NCBI GenBank assembly: GCA_020351895.1
Contig: CP070672.1
Location: forward strand, 862,128-871,978
DNA length: 9,851 bases
Direction of reading: 5' to 3'
Source of the DNA: Thermoplasmata archaeon
GTDB taxonomy: Archaea > Thermoplasmatota > Thermoplasmata > GCA-020350865
Part shown: positions 6,676-9,851 of the stretch, one piece after another
Layout: every line of letters starts with the position of its first letter
Numbering within the stretch: the stretch's first letter is position 1
Notes under the pieces: generated by a model
What the model was told of the DNA's origin: nothing
The model's database searches: none
What the model saw: the letters and a program-made list of their open reading frames with translations, nothing else
Translations under genes and position numbers: made by a program

Positions 6676-7020
6676 TTATTCCATTTTCTCATGAATTTTT
6701 TCAATAAATGGTTTTATTTCCGGAATATTTTCCTTTATTATCTTCCATATATTCTCGAAATCAACACCAAAATATTCGTGAATCACGATATTCCTCAGAC
6801 CTATGATTCTTTTCCAAGGAACATCTGGGTATTTTTCTCGAATAGCGTCTGGAATATTTTTTGCAGCCTCGCCAATCACTTCTAAATTTCTCAATACCGC
6901 GTCCCTGATCATATCGTTTTTAATAAATTCATCATAACTCTGATCGGAGATGTAATTCTCAATTCTTTTTATCGATTCCAAAATATCTTTGACGTATAAT
7001 CTGTTATTTCTTTTATTCAC
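6676..7020 (-). CDS. hepT: HepT-like RNase toxin (DUF86/HEPN) of an MntA-HepT pair
   Basis: A 114-residue all-helical HEPN protein of the usual family length. Residues 76-83 (RNIVIHEY) are the RX4HXY catalytic motif, and the block AVLRNLEVIGEAAKNIP (41-57) is typical of the family. HEPN toxins cleave RNA. In characterised HepT/MntA systems the antitoxin silences the toxin by adding AMP to the motif tyrosine, which corresponds to Tyr83 here. The GTG start overlaps the mntA stop codon by 4 nt (GTGA), so translation is coupled and antitoxin is made first. All key residues are present, so the pair looks intact. It is flanked on its 3' side by hairpin repeat copy 4. Confidence 0.93.
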   Translation of the reverse strand: MNKRNNRLYVKDILESIKRIENYISDQSYDEFIKNDMIRDAVLRNLEVIGEAAKNIPDAIREKYPDVPWKRIIGLRNIVIHEYFGVDFENIWKIIKENIPEIKPFIEKIHEKME

Positions 7021-7307
7021 GCGTAAATCGCCTCTTTTAGGATTATTTCGGAAAGCTCTGGTCTTAACGCCTTTATTGTGACCAAATCCACTTCGATCCC
7101 TAAAATTTCCTCCAAGAATTCCTTTAAATCAATAATCTCCAAACCAATCGGCTCGTATAGATCTACGAGAATGTCCACATCGCTCGTGTTGGCCTCCTCT
7201 TCCCTTGCATAAGAACCGAAAATTGCGATCCTCTTCACTTTAAACCTTTCTTCCAACTCCGATTTGTGATCTCTCAATGCCGATTTGATTTCCTCCAGAT
7301 TTACCAT
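7017..7307 (-). CDS. mntA: MntA-like minimal nucleotidyltransferase antitoxin
   Basis: A 96-residue MNT-fold protein. It carries GSX10DXD (G31 S32 ... D43 V44 D45) and a third acidic residue in IEVDLVT (D74), the three metal-binding carboxylates of active nucleotidyltransferases. Family members AMPylate the partner HepT and so neutralise it. ATG 7307 has AGGTGAT 5 nt ahead, the same SD type seen elsewhere in the window. It is the first gene of a two-gene operon with hepT (4-nt overlap). Because the catalytic motif is complete, the pair probably works by enzymatic inactivation and not just by binding. Its neighbour upstream is the nuclease gene, whose stop is about 130 bp away, so it probably has its own promoter. 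Confidence 0.93.
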   Translation of the reverse strand: MVNLEEIKSALRDHKSELEERFKVKRIAIFGSYAREEEANTSDVDILVDLYEPIGLEIIDLKEFLEEILGIEVDLVTIKALRPELSEIILKEAIYA

Positions 7308-7373
7308 CAGTGATCACCTTCTAAGACCAAGGTCCAAAATACGGTTTCGCCTTATTATAATTATGCCTCTTTT

Positions 7374-7423
7374 ACTGGGTTCGACCATACGTTCACTATT
7401 TCGAACAATGTGATAAACCCAGT
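7374..7423. repeat. Inverted repeat between nuclease and mntA genes
   Basis: ACTGGGTT (7374-7381) pairs with AACCCAGT (7416-7423). An inner pair, GTTCGA (7379-7384) with TCGAAC (7401-7406), shares two bases with the outer arm. It lies past the nuclease stop and ahead of mntA on the same strand. It could end the nuclease transcript or bind a regulator of the TA operon. Confidence 0.45.
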
Positions 7424-7438
7424 TTTCCAGTGATTTCA

Positions 7439-8407
7439 TCAAATGATTGGTTTGAACTGAAAATATCCATTCTGGTCAAAATACGCGCATGTGATGTTTG
7501 ATAGTCCTGTTCGCTTTTTTAGGCCTTTTGCATAAATGGCAAGCTGGTTTAGGACATTACCGCCTTTCTCAGGCTTGTAGTCCAAAATGTGTATACGATT
7601 TCCTCTAACTTGAATCAAGTCAATGTGGCCAGTGAGGGGCTTTTTGAATCCTGACTCCTTTTCGGTTAGGTAAACTGGAACCTCCACTGCTATCGTGGCT
7701 GAGTCGTTTACCAGGAAGAACTCCTCCACCTGGTTGTGTCGTTCGGATTTGGTCTTGGCAAGTTCTAATGCTAAGTCTGTCATGCGGCAGGCGGGGCTGT
7801 CTTTAACAGTCCTGATTGCGGGTTTTGGGATGTTCAGGGTATTGGCGAACTCTGATGCGCGGAGGACTTTCTTTGACTGGAAAAGGTGGTCCATTGGGTT
7901 GTTCAGCATGCTGTTGATGTATTGTTTCAGTTCTGGGAACTGTTTACCTTTTATGTTGAGCTTGAGTGTGTGAACTTTGAAGAGGTAGGGTTGAGGGTGG
8001 AAAAGTCTCCTTGTTTTTATTATTTGATTTGGGTCGAGATCGTACTTCTTTCTGAGTTTTGTTGAGGGGAGTTCATCACCATAACGGTTGATCCAGTTAT
8101 TAAGTGTGGAGACGGGAATCTTGGCTTTAAACCTGCGCCGCATAGTTCTTACGGTCATGTCCAGGGTGTGACCCTGGTTGAAGTAGGTTAAGGCAGCCAG
8201 GATGACTTTCGGTGGATAGGATGTGTGCGGTAGTCTTCTGTCTGTGAAGCGCTTTTGGCAACTTTTGCAGAAGTATAGCTGGGCGGTTTCGTTTCTTATT
8301 TTCCTTGTGCCGGATTTGATTATGGTTTCGGAGGAGGAGCATTTTGGGCACGCAGGTCGTTTTTCGTGAAAATCTTCGAACATCGTTGTCAGAGTCTTTT
8401 TGGCCAT
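7439..8407 (-). CDS. Zinc-ribbon/HTH plus RecB-family PD-(D/E)XK nuclease fusion protein
   Basis: A 322-residue protein. Residues 20-50 form a zinc ribbon (CPKC at 20-23, CKSC at 47-50) followed by a helix-turn-helix-like region (about 66-110), the layout of the N-terminus of IS1/IS1595-type transposases. The C-terminal half has no transposase DDE pattern. It carries a RecB-like PD-(D/E)XK core: Glu242, Asp263 in GHIDLI, Asp276-Tyr-Lys278 in ILDYKPE, and QLAIY (288-292) fitting the QxxxY motif of the Cas4/RecB group. All key residues are present, so it is probably an active DNA nuclease targeted by its DNA-binding head. ATG 8407 lacks an SD but has a TATA-like box 29 nt upstream, so it may be leaderless. 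A decayed homologous tail is at 6283-6357, and repeat cluster C adjoins its 5' end. Its role (mobile element enzyme, defence or repair) is unknown. Confidence 0.88.
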   Translation of the reverse strand: MAKKTLTTMFEDFHEKRPACPKCSSSETIIKSGTRKIRNETAQLYFCKSCQKRFTDRRLPHTSYPPKVILAALTYFNQGHTLDMTVRTMRRRFKAKIPVSTLNNWINRYGDELPSTKLRKKYDLDPNQIIKTRRLFHPQPYLFKVHTLKLNIKGKQFPELKQYINSMLNNPMDHLFQSKKVLRASEFANTLNIPKPAIRTVKDSPACRMTDLALELAKTKSERHNQVEEFFLVNDSATIAVEVPVYLTEKESGFKKPLTGHIDLIQVRGNRIHILDYKPEKGGNVLNQLAIYAKGLKKRTGLSNITCAYFDQNGYFQFKPII

Positions 8408-8425
8408 GATGTGGAATTGGTTTGA

Positions 8426-8437
8426 GATTATATTATC
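8426..8437 (-). promoter_or_regulatory. TATA-like box of the nuclease gene, at the edge of repeat cluster C
   Basis: GATAATATAATC on the minus strand starts about 29 nt upstream of ATG 8407, and no SD precedes that ATG, which fits leaderless transcription. It abuts the first repeat unit, so the repeat may influence expression of the nuclease. Confidence 0.45.
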
Positions 8438-8660
8438 TTAACGCTCATATTTGGTATACCATCTGCGGGAGTTAACGCTCACGATTGGTATACAGACTAA
8501 CGCTCACAGTTGGGAAAGGATTTGGGAATCAACGCTCGTATTTCGTATACCATCTGCGGGAGTTAGCGCTCATATTTCGTATAGAGCCAGTGGGTCGAAC
8601 TGACGATTTTTTTGGGGGCTTTATACGATCCGTGAGAGGTGGTGGCGGTTTTACGGGATT
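8438..8660 (+). repeat. GC-rich repeat cluster C (five 25-34 nt units and one 110-bp unit)
   Basis: (T)TAACGCTC-type units start at 8438, 8472, 8497, 8529 and 8563 (spacing 34, 25, 32, 34). Most are followed by (A/G)TATTTGGTATA or close variants, and two of them by CCATCTGCGGGAG. From 8552 the unit becomes the longer element with GAGCCAGTGGGT and ACGATCCGTGAGAGGTGG, matching cluster A. The units vary in sequence and length, unlike a CRISPR array. Confidence 0.8.
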
Positions 8661-8700
8661 AGAAGGGTAAGACCCTTCGTAAAAACATATGAAAAGCTAT
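8651..8700 (+). repeat. Dispersed hairpin repeat, copy 5
   Basis: TTACGGGATTA is followed by stem GAAGGG (8662-8667), loop TAAGA and stem CCCTTC (8673-8678), then GTAAAAACATATGAAAAGC. Relative to copy 1 (GAGGGG/CCCCTC) one G-C pair has become A-T on both sides. It directly follows the 110-bp repeat, as copy 3 does. Confidence 0.8.
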
Positions 8701-8718
8701 TATTAATTACTAATTTTT

Positions 8719-8772
8719 TTGGGGATTAAAAGGGCGGAGCCCTTTGTGAAAGTCTAAATCCTAGGATTCATT
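8719..8772 (+). repeat. Dispersed hairpin repeat, copy 6, with palindrome
   Basis: GGGGATTA is followed by the perfect stem AAAGGGC (8729-8735), loop GGA and GCCCTTT (8739-8745), then GTGAAA and the palindrome AATCCTAGGATT (8757-8768). It is the best-preserved copy of the GGA-loop subtype and lies immediately downstream of copy 5. Confidence 0.8.
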
Positions 8773-8791
8773 CTAAAAAATATCGAAAATG

Positions 8792-8799
8792 TTATATTT
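8792..8799 (+). promoter_or_regulatory. TATA-like box of the gene at 8822
   Basis: TTATATTT begins 30 nt before ATG 8822. No SD lies before that ATG, so a leaderless start is likely. Assigned from spacing only. Confidence 0.4.
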
Positions 8800-8821
8800 G
8801 ACTTTAGTAATTACAAAACAC

Positions 8822-9214
8822 ATGAACAGAAAGATAGTCGCAATTGTGATTATATTATCGATTTTGTCAGTGACTTTAATTAGTGTGGGAATCTTAATTA
8901 ATACCAATAAAAAGAACATGAAATATATATATGTAGGTATGGAAGTGGGTCAAGGGCGTAAAATGGGTGATACGTTCGAAATAGAAGGTGAAAAATGGAA
9001 GATAGAATGGTATATAGATAAAGAAATTGAAGAATATCCAGAGCTTAATGGTAGTATTTATAGGGAAGATGGAAAATTGATAGCAACTTTCAGTGGTCTT
9101 CGGGGAAAGTATGTTATCGATACTGGTAAGGATAATTTCTATATTACAGTTGATAACGCCCATGGTTTTATTAACTGGTTTATTTATATCTATGACTATT
9201 TACCAGTTAAATGA
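8822..9214 (+). CDS. Small membrane-anchored or secreted protein (130 aa), unknown family
   Basis: ATG 8822 (MNRKIVAIVII) is preferred over the upstream frame start at 8789. It places two basic residues directly ahead of a hydrophobic helix (about 5-27) and has a TATA-like box at leaderless distance. The rest (about 28-130) is strand-rich and aromatic (FEIEGEKWKIEWYID, NGSIYREDGKLIATFSG, NFYITVDNAHGFINWFIYIYDYLP). This suggests one compact extracytoplasmic beta domain held by an N-terminal anchor or cleaved signal peptide. There is no cysteine after the helix, so it is not a typical lipoprotein. The family is not recognised. It is AT-rich like the gene at 9297 and unlike the repeat-bearing DNA before it, and it lies upstream of the contractile cluster on the same strand. 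A link to that cluster is possible but unproved. Confidence 0.75.
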   Translation: MNRKIVAIVIILSILSVTLISVGILINTNKKNMKYIYVGMEVGQGRKMGDTFEIEGEKWKIEWYIDKEIEEYPELNGSIYREDGKLIATFSGLRGKYVIDTGKDNFYITVDNAHGFINWFIYIYDYLPVK

Positions 9215-9240
9215 AATATTACTTAAATCTATTTATCTTT

Positions 9241-9252
9241 GAAATTTAAATG
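9241..9252 (+). promoter_or_regulatory. TATA-like box of the gene at 9297
   Basis: GAAATTTAAATG lies about 50 nt before ATG 9297. It would start a transcript near 9270 with a short leader containing the strong SD. This suggests that the Cys/His protein, and perhaps the sheath gene behind it, begins a new transcription unit here. Confidence 0.4.
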
Positions 9253-9296
9253 TTTTAATTTAAGTGCAACCTTCGTATGCCTGGGGGAGGAATTTT

Positions 9297-9671
9297 ATGG
9301 TAATATGCGAGTGTGGAGATACTGTAGGAAAGGATAAATTCAAGGATTATATCAAAACATCCACAAATCCATCCACAAAGACTTTTAGCCACAGTAGGTG
9401 TGGATTCATTTTCAATTTTGTAGACAATTATCCAATTGGGAAGTATTCTTCCAAAGTGAAACTTAAGGTTATCGCAAAGGAATTTGAAGAAAAAGTGAAT
9501 ATGAGTTCCGAAGAAACCGGGAAGTTATTATTGGAAGTTGACAGGTTAAAACGCAACAGAAATCTTCCTGATTTCATTATCCTGAGAAATGCCTATGAAA
9601 GTATTTCTGAAATGGATCCATTCACCGTTACCGAAAGTGTCATTTGTTTCATGATGCAAAAGAAGGATTAA
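9297..9671 (+). CDS. Small Cys/His (zinc-binding-like) protein preceding the tail sheath gene
   Basis: GGGGGAGG (9283-9290) lies 6 nt before ATG 9297, which decides the start over the upstream GTG at 9264. The 124-residue protein begins with CEC (Cys4, Cys6) and has HSRC (His32, Cys35), a possible zinc site in the first 40 residues. A charged helical region follows (about 55-90, KVIAKEFEEKVNMSSEETGKLLLEVDRL), then a second helical part. There is no signal peptide, so it is cytoplasmic. The family is not recognised. It ends 83 nt before the sheath gene on the same strand and may be the first gene of the contractile cluster, for example an assembly or regulatory factor. That is inferred from position only. 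Confidence 0.7.
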   Translation: MVICECGDTVGKDKFKDYIKTSTNPSTKTFSHSRCGFIFNFVDNYPIGKYSSKVKLKVIAKEFEEKVNMSSEETGKLLLEVDRLKRNRNLPDFIILRNAYESISEMDPFTVTESVICFMMQKKD

Positions 9672-9742
9672 GACCACGAAACAAAATGAAAAGTAAGAGA
9701 TTTTTAAACCAATAGGAGGTAAATAATAGACAATAGATAAAG

Positions 9743-9750
9743 GAGATGAT
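9743..9750 (+). promoter_or_regulatory. SD of the tail sheath gene
   Basis: AGGAGATG-type site 5-6 nt ahead of ATG 9755. A second GGAGG near 9716 has no good start behind it. A TATA-like TTTTTAAAC near 9700 could give the sheath gene its own promoter. Confidence 0.5.
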
Positions 9751-9754
9751 AGAT

Positions 9755-9851
9755 ATGGCTAGAAAATATACGTATCCGGGAGTGTATATAGAGGAAGTGC
9801 CGAGTGAAGTGAGGACAATCGCGGGGGTAAGTACCTCAACTGCTGTATTTA
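9755..9851 (+). CDS. Contractile tail sheath protein, N-terminus, cut by right edge
   Basis: Only 32 codons are visible. They begin MARKYTYPGVYIEEV and continue VRTIAGVSTSTAVF, which matches the highly conserved N-terminus of contractile sheath proteins (phage tail sheath, Afp/PVC-type and archaeal injection-system sheaths): YPGVYIEEV, then a short linker and the I(A/P)GVSTS(T/V)A(V/A)F motif. The sheath contracts around an inner tube to drive it through a target envelope. The strong SD and same-strand neighbours point to an operon running off the right edge, where tube, baseplate, spike and AAA+ ATPase genes would be expected. The visible part cannot tell an extracellular injection system from a myovirus-like provirus. 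Confidence 0.92.
   Translation, partial: MARKYTYPGVYIEEVPSEVRTIAGVSTSTAVF

Larger units (their letters stand above)
8408..8821. other. Gene-poor stretch with repeat cluster C and two hairpin repeats
   Basis: It holds the nuclease promoter, five degenerate copies of a roughly 33-bp unit, one roughly 110-bp unit, hairpin repeat copies 5 and 6, and the promoter of the gene at 8822. The short frame that can be drawn through the repeats on the plus strand does not look like a real gene. Confidence 0.6.

Noticed and set aside
7695..7973. 92-codon plus-strand ORF opposite the nuclease gene
   Set aside because: It is antisense to the conserved nuclease frame, with no SD and no recognisable motif.
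8438..8580. Possible CRISPR array from units spaced about 33 nt
   Set aside because: The units differ in sequence and spacing (25-34 nt), no distinct spacers separate identical repeats, and no cas genes are nearby. It is a degenerate tandem repeat.
8485..8670. 61-codon plus-strand ORF through repeat cluster C
   Set aside because: It lies wholly in repeat DNA, and the equivalent frame in cluster A is broken by stops; it is a chance frame.
8651..8745. tRNA-like appearance of the GC stem-loops
   Set aside because: Only single stems are present. No acceptor stem, anticodon arm or T-loop consensus can be folded.

Overview
The window looks archaeal, probably from an uncultured euryarchaeal or Thermoplasmatota-like lineage; that placement is an inference. 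Supporting signs are large cell-surface parallel beta-helix proteins with asparagine ladders and a C-terminal membrane anchor, TATA boxes about 29-31 nt upstream of start codons that lack a Shine-Dalgarno (SD) site (leaderless style), GGTGAT-type SD sites on other genes, and an archaeal-type stand-alone AAA+ ATPase. Base composition is AT-rich, with local GC-rich islands formed by repeats.

Left part (1-4.7 kb): two beta-helix surface proteins point away from each other. One is cut by the left edge (minus strand). The other is a complete protein of about 1050 residues (plus strand) with a membrane helix near each end, a beta-helix and several Ig-like domains. Between them lie a short coiled-coil gene and a possible small secreted ORF whose 5' end is put out of frame by a run of eight G.

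Middle part (4.7-8.8 kb): this is an accessory island. All its genes are on the minus strand: an unusual zinc-ribbon/HTH/PD-(D/E)XK nuclease fusion, a complete MntA-HepT toxin-antitoxin pair, and an AAA+ ATPase. About 24 codons of a second nuclease-like gene survive just upstream of the ATPase. Three of the gene-free stretches hold related GC-rich repeats (4.8-5.07, 6.35-6.66 and 8.44-8.77 kb), and a hairpin repeat occurs six times in the window, always in the same orientation, with compensating base changes in the stem. The island looks like a site of repeated insertion and decay.

Right part (8.8-9.85 kb): a small membrane-anchored protein, then a small Cys/His protein, then the first 32 codons of a contractile tail sheath protein with a strong SD. 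The right edge therefore enters a contractile phage-tail-like cluster: an extracellular contractile injection system or a provirus. Its other components lie outside the window.

No tRNA, rRNA or CRISPR array was seen.
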